A stretch of 64,000 nt of DNA from Veillonella sp. VA139 (GCF_003992005.1 NZ_RQVL01000008.1:1-64000); one strand, 5' to 3'; numbered from the stretch's first letter, positions 9,328-17,586 are shown. A program made the numbers and translations. Notes: generated by a model not told the origin, from the letters alone.

Positions 9328-9981
9328 ATGAACTGTATGGATGATGGAGAAAATAACGATAGCATGAAGCCGATTCATTTTGAAACTATTGATGTTGATT
9401 ATAATATTAGCCTCGTAGAAGCGATTAAGTTATCTGTAGAAAACAGTGGTTATGAAGCTGAAATTATAAAAGAAAGTGGTGAAACTTATGTAGATATTAA
9501 AATTCCATTTTTGGTTGGAACTGAAAATGATAAGATTGAGTTAATGATATACAAATGGTGGTACTATGTATGTATTAATGTAGATATTAGAGAACCTAAT
9601 ACTTTAGAGGAAAAATTAGCTATTCTCGAATGTGTTAATAATTGTAGTGGTCTTGTAGGATATACTTGGAGAAATGAGTATCAAAAGTGCTACATTTGTA
9701 TTGATAGGTGTGGTCGCCGGCTGGATGCAGTTGATATGTATCTGGAACGAGGGCATATAAATATTGGTAATGCTGACGTAGCTAGTGATGAAGGATTAGT
9801 GCAAGAAAAGTTGGCGCCAAAGGATATACTTTCTGTTTATATGGAAAAACATATAGATTTTAACCTGTCAGGTAAGTGGAATGCTACTAAAGGAACTGAG
9901 TATACATATATATTAGAAGATATCAATTATGTGGTTAGTACCGTACAAGAGGATAGAGATTGCTTACGTCAGTTTATATAA
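9328..9981 (+). CDS. YbjN-like domain protein, paralog 2
   Basis: The 217-residue product closely parallels the upstream paralog: MNCMDDGEN at the start, DVDYNISLVEAIKLS, YEAEIIKES, KIPFLVGTE, REPNTLEEKLAILECVNN and NLSGKWNATKGTEYTYILED. Divergence is concentrated in the middle, where aromatic residues (KWWYYVCINVD) replace the corresponding segment of the first copy. TAGGAG precedes the ATG at 8 bases. A terminator-like hairpin follows closely. The duplicate array with a broken middle copy suggests gene-family turnover, as is seen for immunity or adaptor genes; function is unknown. Confidence 0.65.
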   Translation: MNCMDDGENNDSMKPIHFETIDVDYNISLVEAIKLSVENSGYEAEIIKESGETYVDIKIPFLVGTENDKIELMIYKWWYYVCINVDIREPNTLEEKLAILECVNNCSGLVGYTWRNEYQKCYICIDRCGRRLDAVDMYLERGHINIGNADVASDEGLVQEKLAPKDILSVYMEKHIDFNLSGKWNATKGTEYTYILEDINYVVSTVQEDRDCLRQFI

Positions 9982-9987
9982 GATTAA

Positions 9988-10031
9988 AAACGATTACTTC
10001 TCACAGTGAATGTGAGGGGTAGTCGTTTTCT
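9988..10031 (+). terminator. Terminator-like hairpin, right copy of the duplicated element
   Basis: Arms AACGATTACTTCTCACA and TGTGAGGGGTAGTCGTT pair with a few G-U pairs and are followed by TTTTC. The element matches the hairpin near 211-252 almost base for base, including the TATTGTG after the T-run. It probably terminates the YbjN-like gene and isolates it from the RiPP cassette. Confidence 0.6.
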
Positions 10032-10079
10032 ATTGTGTAGAAAAAATGTCTTTTGTAGGAGAATGTTTTTCTAAAAATG

Positions 10080-10110
10080 TTGACGGGGGGGACATGGTGT
10101 ATAATATAAA
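10080..10110 (+). promoter_or_regulatory. Candidate promoter of the RiPP cassette
   Basis: TTGACG is followed by GTATAATATAAAAT. The hexamer TATAAT is only 14 bases from the -35 candidate, while the overlapping TATAAA gives 19, so the exact -10 is ambiguous. A run of seven G sits in the spacer, where slippage could alter spacing. Transcription from here leaves a 5' leader of about 170-180 bases before the precursor gene. Confidence 0.35.
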
Positions 10111-10288
10111 ATATATTTAATATGCTTTGTTGATTGTATTCATACATTAAAGCTTTATAACTAGAAAAAGTGATGAGAATAATTTTATTCAAGAACAAAA
10201 ATTTACTATCGTTTTAATTTTTCAAAATAAGGTATGAAATGTAAGATATATGAAACATTTTGGGTGTGAGTATTAAGGGGAGATATTT

Positions 10289-10399
10289 ATGTTTAAAAAC
10301 CTAAAAACAATTAAAATAGAGAAAAAGGTTGTTAAAGAAGCAACTGTTGTTTGTCAGCGCTCTCAATGCAGAACAACACATAAGAGAAAAGATTGTTAG
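10289..10399 (+). CDS. Candidate RiPP precursor peptide, 36 residues, three Cys
   Basis: The ORF has a strong ribosome site, AAGGGGAG, six bases before its ATG. It encodes a lysine-rich leader-like half (MFKNLKTIKIEKKVVKEA) and a basic core-like half (TVVCQRSQCRTTHKRKDC), with Cys at 22, 27 and 36. It sits directly upstream of a radical SAM/SPASM protein with an N-terminal RRE-like region, the usual arrangement for sactipeptide or ranthipeptide precursors. An intrinsic terminator immediately follows, which would favour precursor mRNA over maturase mRNA. I do not recognise the precursor family. Whether the peptide is made and crosslinked is inference. Confidence 0.72.
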   Translation: MFKNLKTIKIEKKVVKEATVVCQRSQCRTTHKRKDC

Positions 10400-10408
10400 T
10401 TAAAAATT

Positions 10409-10433
10409 AAAGGCCCTTTGAGGGCCTTTTTTT
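10409..10433 (+). terminator. Intrinsic terminator/attenuator between precursor and maturase
   Basis: AAAGGCCCT and AGGGCCTTT form a compact perfect stem around a 3-base loop, followed by TTTT. It begins 9 bases after the precursor stop and ends 8 bases before the maturase ATG. Partial read-through would set a high ratio of precursor to enzyme, as in many RiPP operons. Confidence 0.85.
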
Positions 10434-10441
10434 GGTGTATT

Positions 10442-11746
10442 ATGGAAAAAGAATTTGATGTACAGACTAAGCTAAATTTACCTAAAGAAGTATATTTAAA
10501 AAAGATAGAGAAATATACAATAGTAATAAGCCCTAATAAGCCTAACTGGGTTGTTTTTGATGACTTGGAGTATAAATTATTTGATTTGCTTAGAATTAAT
10601 ACTATTTTAAATGCTTTGGTGTTATTTCAGTCGGAAACTTTCCTTACAGAAGAAAATTGTATAAATATTTTGAAGTCAGTTTTATCTAAAATTGACGCTA
10701 TCTCATTTTATGAAGAGATTGAAGGTTGTGAAGAAGATGATATTAAGGATATTATAAAAACTATTCATATTACGGTAACAGATGATTGTAATTTGCGCTG
10801 TTTACATTGCTATATGTCAGCAGGAATTGTATCTAAAAAATATTTAAATCTTACTTTGGTGAGCGAAAAAATTAAGCGGATTCAACAGTATTATAACAGC
10901 AAACTAGATATTGTAGTTTCTGGTGGTGAACCACTCTTACACCCTGAGATTCTTTCTTTTTTAAAAGAAATTAAAGAGAATCAGGTAACATTATTTACTA
11001 ATGGTATGTTGATAAACTCTAGTAATATTAATGTTATTTCAGAGACTTGTGACGCAGTCCAAATAAGTATGGAAGGAATTTCTAAACACGTATTTGAAAA
11101 GATAAGGGGAAAAAATACGTATGATAAATTCATGGATGCAATTGTGTATTTAAAGGAAAATAACATTAGAATTATATTAGCAATTACTATGCTACCTAAT
11201 ACAATAGAGGATATAAAAAGTAATCTAATTTCATTTCTTGAAGGGTTATCGTATAAAAATATTGAGGTTAGACTAAATTATGAATTAGAAATGACTGGAA
11301 ATGCATTGAAAAACTTTGCTGAAGAAAAACATATAGTAAATGTTGAAAACATTGTAGTGGATCTATTACAAGAACTAAAAGAAATAGGAGTCATATATAA
11401 TTCAAAGTCTGAAAGAAATATACGGTTTAATAATTGTGGAATTGGGGCGTCAATTGTTTTTGATGCTAAGGGAAAAATTTATCCTTGTAATAAATTAAGT
11501 GATTATCATAGGGATATTTCAGATGATATTATTGATGTGATTAAATATTTTGATGATTTAAATAATAACTCTTCGTGTCGCAATATTCAGGGGTGTCAAT
11601 CATGCGAGTTGAAGTATATTTGCGCTGGTGGCTGTAGGATAGATAATTATATCAATACAGGTTCTATGATCAAAACCGGATGTACTCAAGAATTTAAATT
11701 AGACCAGTATAAAAAACTTATAAAGGATTATTTGAGAGAAAATTAA
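10442..11746 (+). CDS. Radical SAM/SPASM peptide maturase
   Basis: The 434-residue protein has an N-terminal region of about 90 residues (YTIVISPNKPNWVVFDDLEY) resembling a RiPP recognition element. The radical SAM motif CNLRCLHC uses Cys 116, 120 and 123. A SPASM region with Cys at 332 and 349, then GCQSCELKYICAGGC, would hold auxiliary iron-sulfur clusters. Enzymes of this type install thioether or C-C crosslinks on peptides; the substrate is presumably the 36-residue peptide just upstream. The ATG has no clear Shine-Dalgarno sequence because the terminator occupies the usual place, so translation may be weak or depend on the terminator being read through. An in-frame TTG lies inside that terminator. 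Confidence 0.88.
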   Translation: MEKEFDVQTKLNLPKEVYLKKIEKYTIVISPNKPNWVVFDDLEYKLFDLLRINTILNALVLFQSETFLTEENCINILKSVLSKIDAISFYEEIEGCEEDDIKDIIKTIHITVTDDCNLRCLHCYMSAGIVSKKYLNLTLVSEKIKRIQQYYNSKLDIVVSGGEPLLHPEILSFLKEIKENQVTLFTNGMLINSSNINVISETCDAVQISMEGISKHVFEKIRGKNTYDKFMDAIVYLKENNIRIILAITMLPNTIEDIKSNLISFLEGLSYKNIEVRLNYELEMTGNALKNFAEEKHIVNVENIVVDLLQELKEIGVIYNSKSERNIRFNNCGIGASIVFDAKGKIYPCNKLSDYHRDISDDIIDVIKYFDDLNNNSSCRNIQGCQSCELKYICAGGCRIDNYINTGSMIKTGCTQEFKLDQYKKLIKDYLREN

Positions 11747-11749
11747 CTT

Positions 11750-13927
11750 ATGAAGAAAAATAATAATGCACAGTATGTAGGTGTTAAGACGAATGTGCTC
11801 AATAATATTGATGTGCAAATACCTTCTAATCAAATTACATTTATTGGGGGACAAAGTGGATCTGGAAAGTCAAGTTTAGCATTTCAAACTATTGCAGATA
11901 TAAGCGATTATGAATTTTCGATGCTAGAGGGAAGAATGGATAAAGAATATTCATTTGAACTAGAAAGCTATAATAATATTCAGATGGTCATCTCTCTAGA
12001 ACAATTAAATTTTAACGTAAATGTTAAGTCGAGCATTATGACATATTTTGGGCTAAAAAAAATAATTAATAGGTTAATTAATTATATCTTACTGAAAAAC
12101 GATCAGCCAGCGGTTAATCTTAGTCTTTATAACTATTGTTTAGAATGTGAAGGGAAAGGAATCAAAAAAGTAATTGATTTAAGTGCTATAATTGAGAGTA
12201 ATAAAAGGTTAATAGATTTGCCGTTTAGGCATTGGCAAAATAGTTATTGTGATTTTTACAGACAATTACTTGCATTTGAATTGTGCGAATTAAATATTGA
12301 TGAATGTAAAACATTTAATGAGTTAAATGCGAGAGAAAAGAGTGCCATTTTATATGGAAAAAAAGAGAATAGATATAAAATAATATATAAATATTTGGGA
12401 AAGAATAGAAGTAAAACAATAAAGTTTAATGGAATAATTGATGAGTTTTATCGTAATACATTTAATCTCAATTATGAACAATATACAAAACCTTCTTTAT
12501 GTGAATTATGCAATGGAGCAAGGTTTAATAAAAAAATCTTAGATACGCACTTGACAAGAGGGACTACAGTTCAAGATTTTTTGCTAATGCCGTTTGAAGA
12601 TTTGCTGCAATATATTTCTTTAGATGAGTTTAAGGAAACACATATTAATAGAAATGTTGAACTCTTGCAACGATATTTGAAAATATGTTGTAAGTTAGGA
12701 TTGAGTTATTTGAATTTATCAAGAGGGATTACTACATTGTCAGGTGGGGAATTTCAACGACTACGTTTAGCAAAAATCTTTGATGGTAGTATTTGTGGAA
12801 TTACCGTAGTATTAGATGAACCATCAAGTTCGCTATATCCAGATGAAATAAAAATTGTTGCAGAATTGATAAAAGAATTAAGAGAGAAAAATACAGTTAT
12901 AATTGTTGATCATAATTTTGAAATGGAAGAAATTGCCGATGTTTTTTACTATTTGAAACGAAGTGAAGTTTCAGGGAAGAGTGAACTTGTAAAAAAAGAA
13001 ATTTTAAAAAAATCCCAAATATATAAACTTGCCCCAAAATTCTTCTTAGGCTATGAACCAAGATGTATAGAATTGAAAAATGAGTTTGTAAAATTTAAAG
13101 GATCCATACACATTCCTAAAAAATCTTTAGTGTCTATTTGTGGTCAATCGGGGTCAGGGAAATCAATTATTTTAAAAGAATTGCTTCCCTTTTCTTTAGA
13201 TGATTATATATACGTATCTCAAAAACCGATTAAAGGGAATATAACATCTTCTGTTGGAACTTATCTAGGACTTATAAGTGAGATAAAGAAAATGTTTATT
13301 AAAAATACTAAAATAAAACAAGAAGATTTTCAAAAAAATAAGTGTAATAAATGTAAAGGGCTAGGGATTGTTAGTATAAATACTTATTATGATACGCCAT
13401 ATTATACAGTCTGTGATAGTTGTGAAGGTAGTGGATGTAATAATTTATTTTCCAAATGTGAAATAGGTGGATTTTCTTATGAAGATATGTTATTGAAACC
13501 GATAGATGAAATTTTAAGGTTAGAAGAATGTTTGTCAGGAAAGTTGAAAGATAAGCTACAGGAGTTATCTAATATAGGATTAGGATATCTGACGTTAAAT
13601 AGAAGGGTTAGTACATTATCTGGCGGTGAAAATCAAAGAATAAAATTAATAAAAGCTCTTTGGAAAAAGACCGGTTTTATTGGATTAGATGAACCTTGTC
13701 AAGGGTTGGATGAAAAATTAATCAAAAAGTTTTTAGAGTTTATATATAACGACATTTTGATGAATGGAAGAACATACATAGTTGCAGAGCATAATATAAT
13801 ATTTCTGAAATATTCATCGTATTTAATCGAATTAGTAAGAAATAGTGATTCTACAGAGATAGTTTATAATGGGCACACGGATAAAATCAAAGAATGTAAT
13901 GTTAGTGCTATTGCAAAGTGGCTATAG
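11750..13927 (+). CDS. Short UvrA-like double ABC ATPase of the RiPP cassette
   Basis: At 725 residues this is about 200 shorter than canonical UvrA. It keeps two UvrA-type ATPase halves: Walker A GGQSGSGKS near 33-41 and CGQSGSGKS near 464-472; signatures LSGGEFQR near 330 and LSGGENQR near 622; Walker B followed by DEP in both. Zinc-hook Cys pairs CLECEGKG/CELCNGAR and CNKCKGLG/CDSCEGSGC are also present. The missing length probably corresponds to UvrB-binding and insertion domains, so a normal repair role is unlikely. It has no membrane segments and is not an exporter. It starts 3 bases after the maturase stop, so it shares that operon. UvrA-like proteins such as DrrC protect producers from DNA-binding drugs; self-immunity or target handling is inferred. 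Confidence 0.85.
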   Translation: MKKNNNAQYVGVKTNVLNNIDVQIPSNQITFIGGQSGSGKSSLAFQTIADISDYEFSMLEGRMDKEYSFELESYNNIQMVISLEQLNFNVNVKSSIMTYFGLKKIINRLINYILLKNDQPAVNLSLYNYCLECEGKGIKKVIDLSAIIESNKRLIDLPFRHWQNSYCDFYRQLLAFELCELNIDECKTFNELNAREKSAILYGKKENRYKIIYKYLGKNRSKTIKFNGIIDEFYRNTFNLNYEQYTKPSLCELCNGARFNKKILDTHLTRGTTVQDFLLMPFEDLLQYISLDEFKETHINRNVELLQRYLKICCKLGLSYLNLSRGITTLSGGEFQRLRLAKIFDGSICGITVVLDEPSSSLYPDEIKIVAELIKELREKNTVIIVDHNFEMEEIADVFYYLKRSEVSGKSELVKKEILKKSQIYKLAPKFFLGYEPRCIELKNEFVKFKGSIHIPKKSLVSICGQSGSGKSIILKELLPFSLDDYIYVSQKPIKGNITSSVGTYLGLISEIKKMFIKNTKIKQEDFQKNKCNKCKGLGIVSINTYYDTPYYTVCDSCEGSGCNNLFSKCEIGGFSYEDMLLKPIDEILRLEECLSGKLKDKLQELSNIGLGYLTLNRRVSTLSGGENQRIKLIKALWKKTGFIGLDEPCQGLDEKLIKKFLEFIYNDILMNGRTYIVAEHNIIFLKYSSYLIELVRNSDSTEIVYNGHTDKIKECNVSAIAKWL

Positions 13928-13951
13928 AAAATTTAAGTGTTTACAGATAGC

Positions 13952-13981
13952 TTGCGACCGACTTTCCTTGAATGCTATAAT
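13952..13981 (+). promoter_or_regulatory. Promoter of the UPF0173 hydrolase gene
   Basis: TTGCGA and TATAAT are separated by 18 bases, and a TGC triplet just before the -10 gives an extended -10 element. The start codon is about 50 bases downstream behind a GGGAGG site. Confidence 0.6.
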
Positions 13982-14028
13982 TTACTTAATAAACATGATA
14001 TATAAGTATATATAAGGGAGGTATTCTT

Positions 14029-14703
14029 ATGAGCAATGTAACGTTAACGTATTATGGTCATGCTACGTTTGCTTTGAGCAATGGTGATGTGACGTTGGTG
14101 TGTGATCCGTTCTTTACTGGTAATACTTGGGATGTGGCAAGGGCAGAGGATATAGAGTGCCAATACATTTTTGTGTCTCATGGTCATGATGATCATTATG
14201 GTGATACCGATATGATTGCAAAGAAAAATGATGCTCTTGTTATTTCTACGGCAGAGGTAGCAGGTAAAGCGGCGTCTGCAGGTGCTAGAGCACATGCGAT
14301 GCATTTAGGTGGAAAGTTCAATTTTCCATTTGGCTCTATCCGCTTGACGCCGGCTTTCCATGGTTCTGGTGTACCAGGTGGGCATGCCGCAGGTGTGATC
14401 ATTGAGTTCTTTGGTAAACGTGTATACTTTGCTGGGGATACTGCATTGTTCAGCGATATGAAATTAATCAGTCGTCATGGTGAAATAGACTATGCTTTGT
14501 TGCCAATTGGTGATAACTTTACGATGGGGGTGGAAGATGCAGTAACGGCAGCATCTTGGATTCAAGCAAATACAACCATCCCAATCCATTACAAAACATG
14601 GCCTGTCATCGATAAAGAGCCAGCAACTTTTGTGGCGTTGTTAGAAGCAAAACATAAACAAGCAGGACTTGTGGTGGATCCAGGGCAAACTATAGAATTA
14701 TAA
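14029..14703 (+). CDS. UPF0173-family metal-dependent hydrolase
   Basis: The 224-residue protein is a metallo-beta-lactamase-fold hydrolase. It shows the metal-binding motif HGHDDHYGD near residues 47-55, a glycine-rich HGSGVPGGHAAG segment, FAGDTALF near 135 and a late HYKTWP. The order and length match the UPF0173 (YtkL-type) family, whose substrate is not firmly established. It has its own promoter and a strong ribosome site. Base composition shifts back towards the core genome here, so it may mark the edge of the RiPP insertion rather than belong to it. Confidence 0.88.
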   Translation: MSNVTLTYYGHATFALSNGDVTLVCDPFFTGNTWDVARAEDIECQYIFVSHGHDDHYGDTDMIAKKNDALVISTAEVAGKAASAGARAHAMHLGGKFNFPFGSIRLTPAFHGSGVPGGHAAGVIIEFFGKRVYFAGDTALFSDMKLISRHGEIDYALLPIGDNFTMGVEDAVTAASWIQANTTIPIHYKTWPVIDKEPATFVALLEAKHKQAGLVVDPGQTIEL

Positions 14704-14744
14704 AAATACTAGTATTATGGTAAGCGAGAACAAGGGAGAGACTT

Positions 14745-15671
14745 ATGTTTAATAATGAGCTAAAGAAAAATGCGTTAGAAGAATTAAAGAGAACAAAATC
14801 AAGACATGATTCACAGCTGGATTCCACTGTCAAAATGGTTGAAAAGTTTCATAATAGTAAATTAGCTGCTAGAGATATTGCTCAACATGTTGCAGCACAT
14901 TTAGAAACTTTGTCAGGAGTACCTAAAGAATATGCTAAAGAAATTAGTGATATTAAAATTAATTTACAAGATTTTACCACAGAAGTGGATCGGCTAGAGC
15001 GTGATTTTGATGATAATAATGGTGGTAGTATAGCAGGTGCAGGGGTAGCTATGGGTGCCGGGGTAGCAGCCTTTGGACCGACTGCTGCTATGGCTATTGC
15101 TACAACATTTGGCACTGCTTCTACAGGCGCAGCCATTGGTACGTTGTCGGGAGCAGCAGCTACGAATGCTGCTTTAGCATGGCTTGGAGGAGGAGCCTTA
15201 GTTGCAGGTGGTGGTGGCGTAGCTGCTGGAGAAGCTTTGCTAGCTATGGCTGGACCAGTGGGCTGGGCGATTGGAGGCCTTGCATTGCTGGGTGGTGGAC
15301 TTTGGGCTAGCTCTAAAAATAAAGAGGCTGCTCAAAAGTATGAAGCTGCTGCTAGAGAAGTAAAAAGTGCTATATATGAACTAAAAAAACTAGAAACTGC
15401 TGTAGAAAAGGAAAATATACGATTAAACTCAATGGTGCAAGAATTAGAAAAAGCTGACAGTTCATTTGAATGGGTGAAAGAAGAGGAAGAAGTGGTAGAA
15501 GACGTAGGATTTTTTGCCAAACTGTTTGGTAAAAAAGCTACTAAAGAAAAAATAAAGGGGTATAGACGATTTGAAAGATTGTCTTCTGATGAGAAAAAAG
15601 ATCTAATGACTATTATGAATACGGCCAAAACTATTTCGGAAATACTAAAAGAAAAAGTAAATAAAGGATAG
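14745..15671 (+). CDS. Unknown protein with glycine-rich hydrophobic core between coiled coils
   Basis: I do not recognise this 308-residue protein. Residues 1-90 are charged and helical. Residues about 92-185 form a long Gly/Ala-rich hydrophobic stretch (AGAGVAMGAGVAAFG, then GGGALVAGGGGVAAGEALL and GPVGWAIGGLALLGGGLW), like glycine-zipper membrane segments of pore-forming or membrane-deforming proteins. The rest is coiled coil, with an acidic EEEEVVEDVGFFAKLFGKK segment. No signal peptide is visible. A gap of 4 bases to the next gene suggests one operon and a shared function. A link to the GTPase operon at the start of the window is possible but unproven. Confidence 0.6.
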   Translation: MFNNELKKNALEELKRTKSRHDSQLDSTVKMVEKFHNSKLAARDIAQHVAAHLETLSGVPKEYAKEISDIKINLQDFTTEVDRLERDFDDNNGGSIAGAGVAMGAGVAAFGPTAAMAIATTFGTASTGAAIGTLSGAAATNAALAWLGGGALVAGGGGVAAGEALLAMAGPVGWAIGGLALLGGGLWASSKNKEAAQKYEAAAREVKSAIYELKKLETAVEKENIRLNSMVQELEKADSSFEWVKEEEEVVEDVGFFAKLFGKKATKEKIKGYRRFERLSSDEKKDLMTIMNTAKTISEILKEKVNKG

Positions 15672-15675
15672 AAAC

Positions 15676-17040
15676 ATGAGTACATTATCACTTCCTCAAA
15701 TTATGGGAGCTTATAAGTATAATGATATAGCCATGGATGCTAAGGATATTGTATTCGATAAATATGATGCTATGTTTGCGGCTACATCTGGTATTATGGC
15801 AGGATTAATCGATGTATTTTTTGTGGGAATTCCTAAAGAGGGACCATTGACAAAATTAGCGGATGGCATGGTAGATAATCTTGTCATGAAAGCTGCTAAA
15901 ATTTCTGGCTGGACTCCTAAAGATGGCCACGAAACGATTGGATCAGCTATAGGCTTTTTTGAAAGAAACTTCCCGGTAAATTATGATCATCGCAGTACTA
16001 CGGATGTAGGAGGTGCCTTTTCTCTAGGGACTAAAAATCATCACTTTAAATCCTTATCTCATAGTCCAGATCCAATTGGTTTATTTTTCTCTATTTTGGA
16101 TCAGTTTATGAATACAGCTAGTTTTATTTCGGATGGACAATTGATTCGCATTGATACCAGTGATAGTAAGTTCCGCTTGGAGGGTAGCAATTTTATATCT
16201 AAATTATTTGCAGGATTTGCAAATTGGTTAGGGCATATATTATCTGATGTAGCAGGATCTTCTGGTGGACGAGGAAATGGCGGTAGAGGTACAGGTGTTC
16301 CAATTCCTTTTATGAATCTATTTCAATTTTTCAATGTGGGAAGTTTTCAAGTAGGCCAATATCGCAATGATTTTGCTACTGTTATGGTTAAAGTATTCCA
16401 AGAAGGTTATGATTTCCGCCATGGGCTAGCAATGGCGGTGCCTGTAATTCTTAATGAATTAATTGTTCGTGCATTTTGTGTGATACGTCGACGTTTTCAG
16501 TATCAGCTTCCTTGGAAAGATTGTCTGCCAACTATGAAAGATAAAACTCTTCGTTGGATGCTCTTAATCAGTACAGGTGCCATGTGTGCAGTGGATGGTA
16601 TTGATGCTGTTATACGAGGTGGTGGCAATGCGGTAATGATTTTTTTACGCATGAACTACGTGGCGTGGATCCGATTTATTTATCTCATTATTAAAGAAAT
16701 AGCTATTTTTATTAAACCGATTATATCTGATGTGTGGAAACATGTAAAACAATGGATAAAAGATAAAATATTAAGCCTTGGTGAAGAAAAAGCGGTGGCA
16801 GCTTTTTATGAACGAGTTCGTGCCTATGAAGGTCAATTAGAACGAGAGTTTGAATCATTTTATATGGAGGTTAAAAATGAGCATGACTATAAAATGGGGC
16901 TCATTGCTCAATTAGACATGAGTTATACATCTAGTCAAAGGGGCTCTGCCTCTGTAGAACTTGCAAAATCTTATGGCGTAAATGATGATGATATTATAGA
17001 GACGGATGAAGACTTATTCAATGCTTTATTCAGGGAGTAA
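15676..17040 (+). CDS. Unknown 454-residue protein with hydrophobic segments, partner of the preceding gene
   Basis: I do not recognise this protein. Notable features are an N-terminal segment DKYDAMFAATSGIMAGLIDVFFVG, a His/Asp-rich patch (DHRSTTDV, NHHFKSLSHSPDPIGLFF) that could bind metal, a Gly-rich loop SSGGRGNGGRGTG, and several hydrophobic helices between about 240 and 350. The C-terminus is charged and helical. It follows the previous gene by 4 bases behind an AAAGGAT site. The polar His patch between hydrophobic stretches suggests a membrane-associated protein, perhaps an enzyme or effector; this is inference. The stop is followed at once by the moaC promoter. Confidence 0.58.
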   Translation: MSTLSLPQIMGAYKYNDIAMDAKDIVFDKYDAMFAATSGIMAGLIDVFFVGIPKEGPLTKLADGMVDNLVMKAAKISGWTPKDGHETIGSAIGFFERNFPVNYDHRSTTDVGGAFSLGTKNHHFKSLSHSPDPIGLFFSILDQFMNTASFISDGQLIRIDTSDSKFRLEGSNFISKLFAGFANWLGHILSDVAGSSGGRGNGGRGTGVPIPFMNLFQFFNVGSFQVGQYRNDFATVMVKVFQEGYDFRHGLAMAVPVILNELIVRAFCVIRRRFQYQLPWKDCLPTMKDKTLRWMLLISTGAMCAVDGIDAVIRGGGNAVMIFLRMNYVAWIRFIYLIIKEIAIFIKPIISDVWKHVKQWIKDKILSLGEEKAVAAFYERVRAYEGQLEREFESFYMEVKNEHDYKMGLIAQLDMSYTSSQRGSASVELAKSYGVNDDDIIETDEDLFNALFRE

Positions 17041-17049
17041 TCCTCTATA

Positions 17050-17079
17050 CTGACGTCCCTCCCTTCTCTATGGTATAAT
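17050..17079 (+). promoter_or_regulatory. Promoter of moaC
   Basis: CTGACG and TATAAT are spaced by 18 bases, with TGG before the -10 (extended -10). The ATG of moaC follows 21 bases after the -10. Confidence 0.55.
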
Positions 17080-17100
17080 AATCTTCACATGGAGGTATCT

Positions 17101-17571
17101 ATGAAATTAACACATTTTGATGAAGGCGGTAATGCGCATATGGTGGATGTATCCGCTAAGGATCACACAGAGCGCGTGGCTGTAGCAGAAGGGTTTATTA
17201 CGCTCAGTGAGGAAGCTTTTAGTATTGTGGCGTCTGGGAATGTCAAAAAAGGTGATGAGTTAGCAGTGGCACAATTGGCAGCCATCATGGGGGCGAAGCA
17301 AACGTCTAACCTCATTCCGTTATGCCATCCATTGGCGTTGACGAAGGTAAGTGTAGACTGTTCCTTGGTAGAAGAGAAACAAGCTGTGTGCATTCGTAGC
17401 ACAGTGAAAACTACGGGCCCTACAGGGGTGGAAATGGAAGCATTAACAGCGGTTCAAGTGGGTCTATTAACGGTTTATGATATGGTAAAAGCCGTCGACA
17501 AAACTATGACCATTGGTCCTGTGTATCTTGTGGAAAAACAAGGTGGTAAAAGCGGACATTTTAAGCGATAA
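17101..17571 (+). CDS. moaC: Cyclic pyranopterin monophosphate synthase MoaC
   Basis: MoaC converts the rearranged GTP product of MoaA into cyclic pyranopterin monophosphate in molybdenum cofactor synthesis. The 156-residue product has the family-wide motifs MVDVSAK near the N-terminus, [30 protein letters not shown] and DMVKAVDK. The ATG is preceded by GGAGGT; an in-frame upstream ATG overlaps that ribosome site and is less likely. No other mo-gene is nearby, and trmL follows by 15 bases. Confidence 0.93.
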   Translation: MKLTHFDEGGNAHMVDVSAKDHTERVAVAEGFITLSEEAFSIVASGNVKKGDELAVAQLAAIMGAKQTSNLIPLCHPLALTKVSVDCSLVEEKQAVCIRSTVKTTGPTGVEMEALTAVQVGLLTVYDMVKAVDKTMTIGPVYLVEKQGGKSGHFKR

Positions 17572-17586
17572 GATAGTAGGTGAATC

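Noticed and set aside
10001-10198. 65-residue minus-strand ORF downstream of the second YbjN-like gene
   Set aside because: It overlaps a hairpin and the RiPP promoter region, has no ribosome site and no recognisable composition; AT-rich chance ORF.
11750-13927. Canonical UvrA of nucleotide excision repair
   Set aside because: It is about 200 residues too short, lies in a peptide-maturation cassette and has no uvrB or uvrC nearby; called UvrA-like only.
14745-15671. Colicin-type pore-forming toxin
   Set aside because: The hydrophobic stretch is much longer and more glycine-rich than a colicin hairpin, and no receptor-binding or immunity partner is recognisable.
502-17040. Prophage or integrative element
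   Set aside because: No integrase, transposase, terminase, portal or tail genes and no tRNA-associated attachment site are visible.
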